Virus record (IMG/VR): IMGVR_UViG_3300045993_000257
Span: 1-36,970 of that record
Origin: a virus
Strand: one strand, 5' to 3'
Length of the DNA stretch: 36,970 bases
Below are positions 29,470-35,847 of the stretch, piece after piece. A model generated the notes under the pieces. That model was not told the DNA's origin. It saw only the letters and a program-made list of their open reading frames with translations, and made no database searches. Position 1 is the first letter of the stretch; each line of letters opens with the position of its first letter. A program made the position numbers and the translations under genes.

Positions 29470-30263
29470 GCTGTCTGCTCCTGGCTGGGTGAGGTGAGTG
29501 CGATGCCGACGTAGCCGCTACCGGCCAATTTCCAGTTGCCTTCGGCGCGCTTGTTGATGTCGAAGGCGTGGCGGATGGTGACGAACTCGGCGAAGACATT
29601 GGGGCCGAACTCAAGCGGGAACACGGCATACCCGGGGGTGTAGGCGGTGGGGTCGATGTGAACGCCGTACGCGGCCTTGACAGTGGGCGGCGGGTGCTCA
29701 TCACAGTTCTCGCCGTAGAACTCTGCGCCCGCGTAGGCGGCGAGCTGGAACGCAGTCGAGGCATAGATCCGCTTCCCGCTTTTCCAGTCCCAGATGGCGT
29801 CGTTGGCGAAGAGGTCGACCTTGCCGGCGTACTGGTGTTCGCGGGAGCCGACGACGACCTCGACGAGGGTGGGGGTGATGTCGTAGTCCTCCATGAAGCG
29901 CAGCGCGGCCTCGACGAGCGGCACCTGAGCCTCGGGCACGTCGACTTCCTCGCCGCGGGCGATGCGCTCGGCGAAGTCGTGGAATGTGGTGCCGCGCAGG
30001 GCGGCGTCGTCGCGCTTCTGCCAGGGGACTTCCTTGAGCGCGCCGACCATCGGGGCGCGGCCCATCTCGCGGAGGTGGTCGACGGCCTCGGGGTTGTCGG
30101 CGACGTACTCGGCGACCTGCGACGCGGCCCACTTCGTCAGGGCGGGCTTGGCGAGGACGCCGAGGATGGTGGTCACTCCGGGCACCCACTCGCCGTCGAG
30201 CTTGTATCGGTGCGAGGCGTCGAAGTACCGGAGCCCGTTGGTCGGGGCTGGTGCGCGGCTCAC
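29466..30263 (-). CDS. Cas4/RecB-like PD-(D/E)XK exonuclease
   Basis: 265 aa from GTG 30263 (GGGAG five to six bases upstream, GTGA overlap). N-terminal SHRYKLDGEWVPGVTTILG and TKWAASQVAEYV, then GTTFHDFAERIARGE, and the catalytic motif GKVDLFANDAIWDWKSGKR with D and D-x-K. Resembles phage exonucleases of the Cas4/AddB type that create single-stranded ends for the annealing protein encoded next. No four-Cys iron-sulfur cluster is evident. Confidence 0.85.
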   Translation of the reverse strand: MSRAPAPTNGLRYFDASHRYKLDGEWVPGVTTILGVLAKPALTKWAASQVAEYVADNPEAVDHLREMGRAPMVGALKEVPWQKRDDAALRGTTFHDFAERIARGEEVDVPEAQVPLVEAALRFMEDYDITPTLVEVVVGSREHQYAGKVDLFANDAIWDWKSGKRIYASTAFQLAAYAGAEFYGENCDEHPPPTVKAAYGVHIDPTAYTPGYAVFPLEFGPNVFAEFVTIRHAFDINKRAEGNWKLAGSGYVGIALTSPSQEQTA

Positions 30264-30406
30264 TGTGTCTCCCTGTCGGTGGTCAGTGCGAGGGTGGCGT
30301 GGACCTGTGCCAGCGCGGCCAGGAGTGTCGCCTCGGGTCGGTTGGTCGTCGCGTCGGCGTCCTCGAGCAGCCGCTCGGCTGCGGCTCGGTGCTCGGCGGG
30401 GGTCAT
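30260..30406 (-). CDS. Small helical protein, 48 aa
   Basis: 48 aa between resolvase and exonuclease, coupled by ATGA and GTGA. Helical (PAEHRAAAERLLEDADA, ATLLAALAQVHATLAL). Similar tiny proteins accompany actinophage exonucleases; function unknown. Confidence 0.7.
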   Translation of the reverse strand: MTPAEHRAAAERLLEDADATTNRPEATLLAALAQVHATLALTTDRETQ

Positions 30407-30744
30407 GCGATGTCCTCGATGTCGTCGGGGGTCCAGGGGGTCCAGTCCTTCGGGCCGGCACCCGTGAGGCGGCGGAACGTCAGCGGCTCGCGTCGTGGGT
30501 GGAGTGCGACGAGCGGCACGCCCACGCCGGGCAGGCTGGCGGCGATGCGGAGCAGGTCGGCGCGTTCGCTGGGGCCGGGCATCGTCGTGCGTTTGCAGTT
30601 GACGAGGAGCACCTGCCCGGGCTTGATGGCGACGACGTCGGCGAGGCCCTTACTGCTGGCGGCGCGGACGGTGTCGTAGCCGTTGGCGCGGAGGTAGTCG
30701 ATCGCTGCGTACTCGACGCGCCTGCCCTCGCTGTAGCCGCTCAC
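30403..30744 (-). CDS. Holliday-junction resolvase-like nuclease (Hjc type)
   Basis: 113 aa, GTG start (GTGA overlap). The N-terminal core has the PD-(D/E)XK arrangement of Hjc-like enzymes: E in GRRVEYAAIDYLRANGYD, the D of SSKGLADVVAIKPGQ, and LLVNCKRT with the catalytic K. Expected to cut branched DNA in recombination or packaging. Together with the Rad52-like and Cas4-like proteins it makes a three-gene recombination module. Confidence 0.82.
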   Translation of the reverse strand: MSGYSEGRRVEYAAIDYLRANGYDTVRAASSKGLADVVAIKPGQVLLVNCKRTTMPGPSERADLLRIAASLPGVGVPLVALHPRREPLTFRRLTGAGPKDWTPWTPDDIEDIA

Positions 30745-30881
30745 TGGTTCCCCCTGCGGTGGCGGCGGTAGCCGATGGTTCGGGCGACGACGATGCCGAG
30801 GGCGGCGGCGAACGCGGCGGCGGTCCAGGCGGCGACGCCGGTGAGCGTGACGACGGCGAGGGTGAACGGGTCGCGGGTCAT
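30741..30881 (-). CDS. Small membrane protein, 46 aa
   Basis: 46 aa, ATGA and GTGA coupling. One or two hydrophobic segments (FTLAVVTLTGVAAWTAAAFA, ALGIVVA) then a basic tail (YRRHRRGNQ). Unrecognised. Confidence 0.65.
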   Translation of the reverse strand: MTRDPFTLAVVTLTGVAAWTAAAFAAALGIVVARTIGYRRHRRGNQ

Positions 30882-31159
30882 GCCGTCACGTCCCCGGGCT
30901 CGCGGGTCGCGGATTCCTCGGCGAGCAGGTCACGGAACTCGGTGGGGTGCAGCCGTGCCAGCCGTGCGAGGGCGCGTGTCCGGGCCGTCTTCTGCTCATA
31001 CTCGGCGCGTCGCACCTCGGCGCGTTGGCGGCGGTTCTTGACGTAGTCGCGGGCCGCCTTCAGGCAGGGTTCGCACTTGTCCTCGCCGCGCCGTGGGTGG
31101 GCCATCGCCCCGGCGTAGGTGCCGCAGCGCGCGTCGGTGGTGGGCGGGTGGCGGGTCAC
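30878..31159 (-). CDS. Small zinc-motif protein, 93 aa
   Basis: 93 aa from GTG 31159 (GTGA). N-terminal CGTYAGAMAHPRRGEDKCEPC resembles a small C-H-C-C zinc knuckle found in many actinophage early proteins (the G-T-x-x-G-x-x-x-H-x-R-x-G-E pattern). A basic helical remainder follows (RRQRAEVRRAEYEQ). Likely nucleic-acid binding; specific role unknown. Confidence 0.72.
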   Translation of the reverse strand: MTRHPPTTDARCGTYAGAMAHPRRGEDKCEPCLKAARDYVKNRRQRAEVRRAEYEQKTARTRALARLARLHPTEFRDLLAEESATREPGDVTA

Positions 31160-31275
31160 TTCTCGCGCCCTTGGATGACCCACACGAGGTAGGCGGCGAC
31201 CAGGCCGAACGCGACGGCGGTGCCGACGCACACGAGGACGGTGCCGACGATGCCCTCAAGGTCGTGGCTGCTCAC
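31156..31275 (-). CDS. 39-residue membrane peptide
   Basis: 39 aa from GTG 31275. One hydrophobic helix (GTVLVCVGTAVAFGLVAAYL) continuing to VWVIQGREK. Start and stop overlap neighbours as GTGA. Function unknown. Confidence 0.62.
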   Translation of the reverse strand: MSSHDLEGIVGTVLVCVGTAVAFGLVAAYLVWVIQGREK

Positions 31276-31502
31276 AGCGCCACGTCCTCGCGGTAGGTGC
31301 CGTGCCCGAGCCCGTGGCCCGTGTACGTGACGACGGTGGGCTCGGCTGCCTTGCGCCGCAACGTGTTCGCGTCGGCCTGCTCGAGCAGCAGGACCACGTC
31401 GGCGACCGCGTTCGGGTCGCGGCGGGTGATGGCTTGACGGGCCAGGTCGAGCAGGCGGCGGCGGGTGTGCGCCGTGGCGGCGGCCCCGGACAGGCGTGCC
31501 AT
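31272..31502 (-). CDS. Small hypothetical protein, 76 aa
   Basis: 76 aa; ATG 31502 overlaps the upstream TGA by one base. Basic helices (RRRLLDLARQAITRR, VADVVLLLEQADANTLRRK), then HGLGHGTY. Unrecognised. Confidence 0.68.
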   Translation of the reverse strand: MARLSGAAATAHTRRRLLDLARQAITRRDPNAVADVVLLLEQADANTLRRKAAEPTVVTYTGHGLGHGTYREDVAL

Positions 31503-31678
31503 CACGCACCGCTCAGGGTGGACAGGCGCAGGAGCTCGGCGAACCCGGCGTCTTCCTTGGCGGCAGCGGCGGCGGCCAGGATGTCGTGCGCCTCGACCCG
31601 GGTCAGCGGCTCCGGGATGTAGATGACGTCGGGGGCATGACTCGGTGCCGGCGCCCGGTGTGCGTAGTTCTCGGTCAT
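31502..31678 (-). CDS. Small hypothetical protein, 58 aa
   Basis: 58 aa from ATG 31678 (ATGA overlap). A flexible N-terminus is followed by DVIYIPEPLTRVEAHDILAA and an Ala-rich helix. Unrecognised; supported by coupling at both ends. Confidence 0.65.
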   Translation of the reverse strand: MTENYAHRAPAPSHAPDVIYIPEPLTRVEAHDILAAAAAAKEDAGFAELLRLSTLSGA

Positions 31679-32013
31679 GGCTGGTCCTCGCGATCGTCGT
31701 AACCGGACCCGGCCGCGCCGGACGCGCAGTCGAGGCAGAACGTGCGCCCGTCACCCATCGGGGCGACCCCGGGCGCATCCGAGCAGGCGGCGCAGGTCGG
31801 CAGCTCGACCAGGCCGAACTCGCGCACGGTGTTGTCGGCGAGGATCAGCACGTCCCGGTCCCAGCGACGACCGCCCCAGCACGCCGTCGCGGCGTCGCGC
31901 ATGACGGCGTCGTAACGCATCCGGGACAGCGCGTGCTGCGGGATCAGGCCGAGGCCGTGGTCGTCCTCGATGACGACGTCGCCCTGGTAGACACCGTGGA
32001 TCATGGCGGTCAT
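31675..32013 (-). CDS. Hypothetical protein with zinc-ribbon-like end
   Basis: 112 aa from ATG 32013 (ATGA). N-terminal beta part (IHGVYQGDVVIEDDHGLGL), middle RWDRDVLILADNTVREFGLV, and a C-terminal TCAACSDAP...FCLDCASG four-Cys ribbon. Unknown role. Confidence 0.7.
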   Translation of the reverse strand: MTAMIHGVYQGDVVIEDDHGLGLIPQHALSRMRYDAVMRDAATACWGGRRWDRDVLILADNTVREFGLVELPTCAACSDAPGVAPMGDGRTFCLDCASGAAGSGYDDREDQP

Positions 32014-32186
32014 GTCGTCTCCTCGAGGTAGTGGCGAAGGGCCGCGAGCACCGGGGCACTGACCCCGGCGAGGTCGGCCGCGTCGGTGGCGTCCATGACT
32101 GCGGCGGTGGGCAGGCACCGCGGGCCGGTGCCGTCGTCGAACCGGATGCACCCGTCGGCGAGGCCGAGGATCTGGAGGATGCTCAT
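32010..32186 (-). CDS. Small hypothetical protein, 58 aa
   Basis: 58 aa, ATG overlapping the upstream stop (ATGA), GAGGTGA upstream. Contains IRFDDGTGPRCLPTAAVMDA and a terminal helix. Unrecognised. Confidence 0.65.
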   Translation of the reverse strand: MSILQILGLADGCIRFDDGTGPRCLPTAAVMDATDAADLAGVSAPVLAALRHYLEETT

Positions 32187-32350
32187 GCCGTCACCTCGTC
32201 GCGGACGAAGCCCGCCTCGGTGAGGAGCAGCTCGAGCGCGGCCTCGGTGATCTCGAAGACGGCCTCGCCTGCGATCATTCGCGTCGGCGTTGCGACGACA
32301 GAGACCGAGCGGCCCTCGTCGTCCGTGCGGGTCCACGTCACGGCGCTCAT
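32183..32350 (-). CDS. Small hypothetical protein, 55 aa
   Basis: 55 aa, ATGA at both ends. A strand-rich N-terminus (VTWTRTDDEGRSVSVVA) is followed by EITEAALELLLTEAGFV helix. Unrecognised. Confidence 0.65.
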   Translation of the reverse strand: MSAVTWTRTDDEGRSVSVVATPTRMIAGEAVFEITEAALELLLTEAGFVRDEVTA

Positions 32351-32553
32351 GCGGACAGCCACCTCGGCTGGGCGCGACGCCTGGACGGGTCAGCGCACGG
32401 CGTGTACGGGGCGGGGCGGATCATGTCCAGCAGCGCCAGCAGGTCCGTCCGGGACGTGGCGTGGCCCGCGATGGTGGCGGTGGCCGCGTTCGCCTGCTCG
32501 AGGGTGATCTCGCGTAGCATCACCCGCTGGTCTGTGTCGGTTAGAGCCTTCAT
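32347..32553 (-). CDS. First gene of the main early operon, 68 aa
   Basis: 68 aa, AAAGG upstream of ATG 32553. Helical (LREITLEQANAATATIAGHA, TDLLALLDMI) with a basic tail. It opens the long coupled run that continues to 21603. A stem-loop lies just upstream. Unrecognised. Confidence 0.68.
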   Translation of the reverse strand: MKALTDTDQRVMLREITLEQANAATATIAGHATSRTDLLALLDMIRPAPYTPCADPSRRRAQPRWLSA

Positions 32554-32576
32554 CGGCTAGCCTTTCGGTAGTAGGT

Positions 32577-32612
32577 GGCACCGTCCGGGCTCGTATCCCG
32601 TTGGGCGGTGCC
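32577..32612 (-). promoter_or_regulatory. Leader stem-loop before early operon
   Basis: GGCACCG (32577-32583) pairs with CGGTGCC (32606-32612), with inner CGGG/CCCG, 24 bases upstream of ATG 32553. In the 143-base gap 32554-32696 this is the only clear structure. It could be a terminator for the excisionase transcript or an antitermination/attenuation site for the early operon. Confidence 0.5.
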
Positions 32613-32696
32613 GCTGCTTTTGTGTGGCTGGAGACCGGGACGGGCGTGGAGCCCGCTGGGGGGAAGCGCTCTACGCGCCCGCCCCGGCGATGGGGG

Positions 32697-32939
32697 TCAG
32701 GCGGCGCCGCGGCTTGGCGCAGCGCCGAGCGACTTGCCCCGGCCCCGCTGGCCCTTGGCGCGTCGGTGCTTGCCGCTGCTGGACTTGCGCTCGACATACG
32801 ACTCGACGTCGGCGCGGGCCACGGTCCACTGCCTGCCGTCGAACACGCCCGGGATGTCGCCCCCGGCGAGGCGGCGGGCGGTGCCGATGCCGCAGCGGAG
32901 GTAGTCGGCCAGTTCGGCGGTGGTCAGGCGGTCGTTCAT
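32697..32939 (-). CDS. Excisionase-like winged helix-turn-helix protein
   Basis: 80 aa, ATG overlapping the upstream stop (ATGA). LTTAELADYLRCGIGTARRL and the following FDGRQWTVARADVESYVERK form the HTH_17/excisionase motif; the C-terminus is Lys/Arg-rich. In temperate actinophages such a protein beside the Cro-like gene usually directs integrase toward excision. Confidence 0.78.
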   Translation of the reverse strand: MNDRLTTAELADYLRCGIGTARRLAGGDIPGVFDGRQWTVARADVESYVERKSSSGKHRRAKGQRGRGKSLGAAPSRGAA

Positions 32940-33166
32940 GACGCCACCTGCTGCTGTTCGGCTCGGGCCATCAGCTCTGACGCGGTGGTGTCGAGGATGC
33001 GGGCGACTGCGGCCAGCTCGTCGACATCGAAGGTGGCGCCTGCGAGGCGGCGGCGCAGCGTCTCCCGGGAGATCCCGGTCAGCAGCGCGGCCTGGTTCTG
33101 GCTGATGCCGGCCCCTGCCAGTGCCTCGGTGATGACGTCCCCGAGGTTGTTCGGTGGGTTGCTCAT
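32936..33166 (-). CDS. Cro-like XRE-family regulator
   Basis: 76 aa from ATG 33166; a GTG at 33175 is in frame but would lie inside the -10 region. HTH_XRE: VITEALAGAGISQNQAALLT, GISRETLRRRLAG, VDELAAVARILDTTASEL. First gene of the leftward transcript, directly facing the repressor-like gene across the operator. Likely represses lysogeny genes during lytic growth. Probably leaderless. Confidence 0.82.
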   Translation of the reverse strand: MSNPPNNLGDVITEALAGAGISQNQAALLTGISRETLRRRLAGATFDVDELAAVARILDTTASELMARAEQQQVAS

Positions 33167-33173
33167 GGGTGCC

Positions 33174-33201
33174 ACCGTATGCCCAAGTGGGCATCAATCA
33201 A
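33174..33201 (-). promoter_or_regulatory. Leftward early promoter with operator in the spacer
   Basis: On the minus strand, -35 TTGATT (33201-33196), 16-base spacer, -10 TACGGT (33179-33174), seven bases, then ATG 33166, so transcription would start at the start codon. A palindrome ATGCCCA-CT-TGGGCAT (33194-33179) fills the spacer, ideal for repression by a HTH dimer. A half-site GGGCAT is at 33211-33216. Confidence 0.7.
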
Positions 33202-33325
33202 CCTTCCAACGGGCATGGCGATAGTAAAGGTTTGTTCAAGAGGAGACATCCAAGCGCGGCCTGATACTTCACACGGATGTGCTGTCCGTCACACCTTCTA
33301 CAGCCATATCCACAGGTCAAACGTG

Positions 33326-33354
33326 TTACGTGTGCGGTCTGTTTGTGTCAAGAT
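33326..33354 (+). promoter_or_regulatory. Candidate repressor promoter
   Basis: TTACGT (33326-33331), 17-base spacer, CAAGAT (33349-33354), seven bases before ATG 33362: geometry fits a leaderless transcript though both boxes are weak. The rest of 33176-33361 has an imperfect inverted repeat ACGGA/TCCGT at 33273-33289, a possible second operator, and no gene. Confidence 0.4.
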
Positions 33355-33361
33355 GCACGAC

Positions 33362-33742
33362 ATGAGCAACAACGCGACCCACGATGCAGGCGCCCTCCTC
33401 GAGGACGCCGTCGCCGCGGTCATCCTCGACGAGATGGACAAGCAGCGGTACACACAGGTCGAGCTCCAGCGCATGTCCGGGGTCAAGTCGCGCACGTTCG
33501 CCAACTACTTCACCGCACGCTCACGGTCGATCCCGACCCCGATCCTCGCCGCCGTCGCCGAGGCTCTCGGGCTGACCGGCTCAGAGATTCTGCGCCGCGC
33601 CGAGCAGCGCATCGCCCTCATCGACGACACCGAGGCCGAGCTGCTGGCGGGGATGTCGGGGCGCCCGAGGATGCTCGCGATGCGCCGCTACGTGCGCGGC
33701 CAGCAGGCCAAGACGGACGGCGTGGAAATGCGCGCGGTCTGA
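33362..33742 (+). CDS. Repressor-like HTH protein (immunity repressor candidate)
   Basis: 126 aa from ATG 33362; ATG 33353 is in frame but overlaps the putative -10. XRE-like HTH: AVAAVILDEMDKQRYTQVEL, QRMSGVKSRTFANYFT, then PTPILAAVAEALGLTGSEIL. The C-terminal 45 residues are charged, ending GQQAKTDGVEMRAV. No S24 autopeptidase domain, so induction would not follow LexA-type cleavage. It is divergent from the Cro-like gene. Confidence 0.8.
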   Translation: MSNNATHDAGALLEDAVAAVILDEMDKQRYTQVELQRMSGVKSRTFANYFTARSRSIPTPILAAVAEALGLTGSEILRRAEQRIALIDDTEAELLAGMSGRPRMLAMRRYVRGQQAKTDGVEMRAV

Positions 33743-33751
33743 ACAGGACAG

Positions 33752-33774
33752 GCGCACCGGATCGGGTTTAGTCT
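33752..33774 (+). promoter_or_regulatory. Candidate promoter downstream of repressor
   Basis: TAGTCT (33769-33774) is a TANNNT -10 box six bases before an ATG at 33781 that opens a nine-codon ORF (MSTTAGVPA). The -35 region would lie near 33746-33752 and matches poorly. The short ORF may be a leader peptide for the downstream membrane protein gene. Tentative. Confidence 0.3.
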
Positions 33775-33876
33775 GTCGAAATGTCCACGACGGCGGGAGT
33801 CCCCGCTTAGTTGGTTCGTCGTTCACACTCGCCGGGCAGCAGGCCGACAGGGGCATCTCACCCCAAGGGGGGGCCA

Positions 33877-34254
33877 GTGTCGCGCGCCCGATCCGTTTCC
33901 CGTACCCGAACCGCTGTCATCCGGACTTCGCTGACCCTCGCCGTGGTCGCCGTGGTCGCGGCCCTGTGGCGATGGCACGACCTCGGGTCGCCGGCCGGGG
34001 GTGACGCCATGTTCATCATGTCGCTGGCCGTGTCGGTGGCTGCTGCGATCATCTGCGCCCAGTCCGTCGTCATGCCCGACCAGGCGCGGCTGTACGCGCT
34101 CGGGTGGCGCGACCGGGACAGGGAGTGCGGCTGCACCACCGAAGCGGCGGTAGAGAGCCCCCCCCCCCCCGATCTTCGCGTGGTCGGCGACGACCTAGCC
34201 GAGGCGCGTGCACGGCACCCGTCCGCCCTCGGCGCGCGGCGCCTGCGAGGCTAG
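33877..34254 (+). CDS. Two-helix membrane protein with poly-C tract
   Basis: 125 aa from GTG 33877 (AAGGGGG four bases upstream). Basic N-terminus, membrane segments at about 16-34 (LTLAVVAVVAALW) and 45-66 (MFIMSLAVSVAAAIICAQSV), then a cytoplasmic tail containing four prolines encoded by a C13 run. Expressed with the repressor and convergent with integrase, a usual place for superinfection-exclusion or immunity genes. Its TAG shares the palindrome CTAG with the integrase stop. Confidence 0.68.
   Translation: MSRARSVSRTRTAVIRTSLTLAVVAVVAALWRWHDLGSPAGGDAMFIMSLAVSVAAAIICAQSVVMPDQARLYALGWRDRDRECGCTTEAAVESPPPPDLRVVGDDLAEARARHPSALGARRLRG
34158..34170 (+). repeat. C13 homopolymer inside a coding sequence
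   Basis: Thirteen consecutive C in the C-terminal part of the membrane protein gene. Such tracts are prone to slippage; gain or loss of one base would replace the last 27 residues. Confidence 0.9.
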
Positions 34255-35510
34255 ACCAGCTCGCCCATCACGACGGGTCCGGCGATCTGCGCTCCCCCGT
34301 CACGGCGCGCGGCGAGGTTGTCGAGCACGTCGTCGGTCACGCCCTCGATCAGCTTGCCGTAGGTTCCGAAGGTCGTCGCGAAGTTCTCGTGCCCTAGGCG
34401 GGTGCGGATCTGCGGCAGGGTCGCCCCGGCACGCAGCAGGTCCGCGACGTGCAGGTGACGCAGCCCGTGCGGCTTCGGTGCCGGGTGCAGGTTCGCCACC
34501 TCGCACGCCTTCACCCACTGCCTGCTGCGCCAGTTGTTGTAGAGCATCGGCCCGCCACGGGGTGCGGTGAACAGGTAGTCACCCGGCCGCATCATCCCGA
34601 GGCGGCGCCGGATCATCGACGTGCACTGCGCGTCGACCTTGACGTTTCGGAACCCCGCCTCGGACTTGGTGTCGGCCACCCGCACCACCTTGGACCCAGC
34701 CTCGCGCCGCATGACGTTCGCGATGATGAGGGTGACCTTGTCGCCACCGCGGTCGTCGACGTCGTAGGTGGTGAGCGCGGTGACCTCGGAGTAGCGCGCC
34801 CCGGTCGAGTAGAGGGTGAGCGCGAGGTCGGCGCCGTCCTGGTCGATCTGCACTAGCGCAGCGTGCAGCGCGGCCCACTCGGCGGGGCGGACGGGCACAG
34901 GCGGGCGCTTGTGCTGGCGGGGCAGCTCGGTGTCGCTGCAGGGGTTGGCGGTGATGTACCGGCGTGGGGGCTTCGCAGCGAACGCCATGATCGTGAACAG
35001 CAGCGCGTGCCGGTCGCCGATGCTCTTGGCGCTGAGCGGCTGGGTGTGCGCGTCAGCCCCGCTGCCGATGACCCGGGCGGCGACGGTGCCGGCGCTCATC
35101 CCGTCGACCCACCGCTGCACCGCGTCGTCGGTGATGGTGTCGACGTGCTCGCGGCCGAAGGTGGGGGCGATCGCCTTGCGGTAGTCGCGCCCGTAGTCCT
35201 CGACGGTGCGGCTCGAGCGGACCCGGCGCGCGGTCCAGGCGGCGAACTCCTCGAACACGGAGTCGAGCCGGGGCGTGGTGGAGGTGGCGTTGGCGGTCTT
35301 GTCGTTGAGACGCCGCTCGGCGTCCAGCGCACCGAAGTCGCGGACGTCGGCGCAGAAGTCGTCGGCGTCGCGGCGGGTGGTGAACGTCTCCGAGGTGTAG
35401 ACCACATCCGTGCCTCGGCCGCGCCGGTAGCGGACCTTCCACGTCACCTCGCCGTTGCGGGATTCGTAGCGTTTCGGGGTGGGCATCGCACGTCTCGGCA
35501 TGGCTCCCAT
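34251..35510 (-). CDS. int: Tyrosine-family integrase
   Basis: 419 aa from ATG 35510, chosen because GAAGGAG lies five bases upstream; the frame is open further but unsupported. N-terminal arm-binding domain (about 10-60), core-binding domain (about 85-185, VFEEFAAWTARRVRSSRTVE), and catalytic domain with R239 (STGARYSEV), K in ADTKSEAG, H348-R351 (HGLRHLH), H374 (LGHENF) and nucleophile Y384 (TYGK). All catalytic positions are present. It is adjacent to attP and reads away from it. Confidence 0.95.
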   Translation of the reverse strand: MGAMPRRAMPTPKRYESRNGEVTWKVRYRRGRGTDVVYTSETFTTRRDADDFCADVRDFGALDAERRLNDKTANATSTTPRLDSVFEEFAAWTARRVRSSRTVEDYGRDYRKAIAPTFGREHVDTITDDAVQRWVDGMSAGTVAARVIGSGADAHTQPLSAKSIGDRHALLFTIMAFAAKPPRRYITANPCSDTELPRQHKRPPVPVRPAEWAALHAALVQIDQDGADLALTLYSTGARYSEVTALTTYDVDDRGGDKVTLIIANVMRREAGSKVVRVADTKSEAGFRNVKVDAQCTSMIRRRLGMMRPGDYLFTAPRGGPMLYNNWRSRQWVKACEVANLHPAPKPHGLRHLHVADLLRAGATLPQIRTRLGHENFATTFGTYGKLIEGVTDDVLDNLAARRDGGAQIAGPVVMGELV

Positions 35511-35525
35511 TGTGCTCCTTCGTAG

Positions 35526-35539
35526 GGGTACACGTACCC
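35526..35539. promoter_or_regulatory. Palindrome upstream of integrase
   Basis: GGGTAC-AC-GTACCC lies six bases from the integrase Shine-Dalgarno, a position suited to an operator or excisionase/integrase site. No clear -10/-35 pair is visible for int. An operator-like half-site TGCCCA is at 35555-35560. Confidence 0.45.
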
Positions 35540-35594
35540 GTAAAACCGAATGTGTGCCCATTTATCCAGATTTGTGAGAGCGGGTAGCACCCCC

Positions 35595-35690
35595 TCTGAC
35601 CTGCACGTATGCCCTCTGACCTGCACTTATGCCCCCAAATCTGTCACGTTCAAGTCCCGTCACTCACCCCACTCTGACCTGCGGTTATAG
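35595..35690. other. attP: attP: tRNA-His-like core with arm-type repeats
   Basis: The core 35648-35671 reads like the 3' end of an actinobacterial tRNA-His: T-loop GTTCAAGTC, then acceptor strand CACTCAC, discriminator C and CCA. The 5' side of the T stem does not pair, so no tRNA is encoded here. Three direct repeats TCTGACCTGC flank it: 35595 and 35615 on the integrase side (both continuing AC-TATG) and 35673 on the other (continuing GGTTATA). Arm sites on both sides indicate an intact attP. The rest of 35511-35847 holds the int upstream palindrome and no convincing gene. Confidence 0.75.
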
Positions 35691-35847
35691 GTCACAAGCA
35701 CAGCCCGCGTACACGCCACGTACACATAAGGAGCGCCCTCCCCCGGTCTCGGGTTGCCTTTGGCGTATGCGTGGCCGATCCTGCTGCCATGTCCATGCGC
35801 GCCGGCCCGCACCCAGACTGCACCGAGCCCCTGAGACGATTCCTGAC

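Noticed and set aside
33179-33742. Longer start for the repressor-like gene
   Set aside because: The extension runs through the operator and promoter region, lacks a ribosome binding site and reads unlike an HTH protein.
35640-35671. Possible tRNA gene from the T-loop-like sequence
   Set aside because: Only the 3' quarter is present; T stem, anticodon and D arms do not form. Interpreted as attP core.
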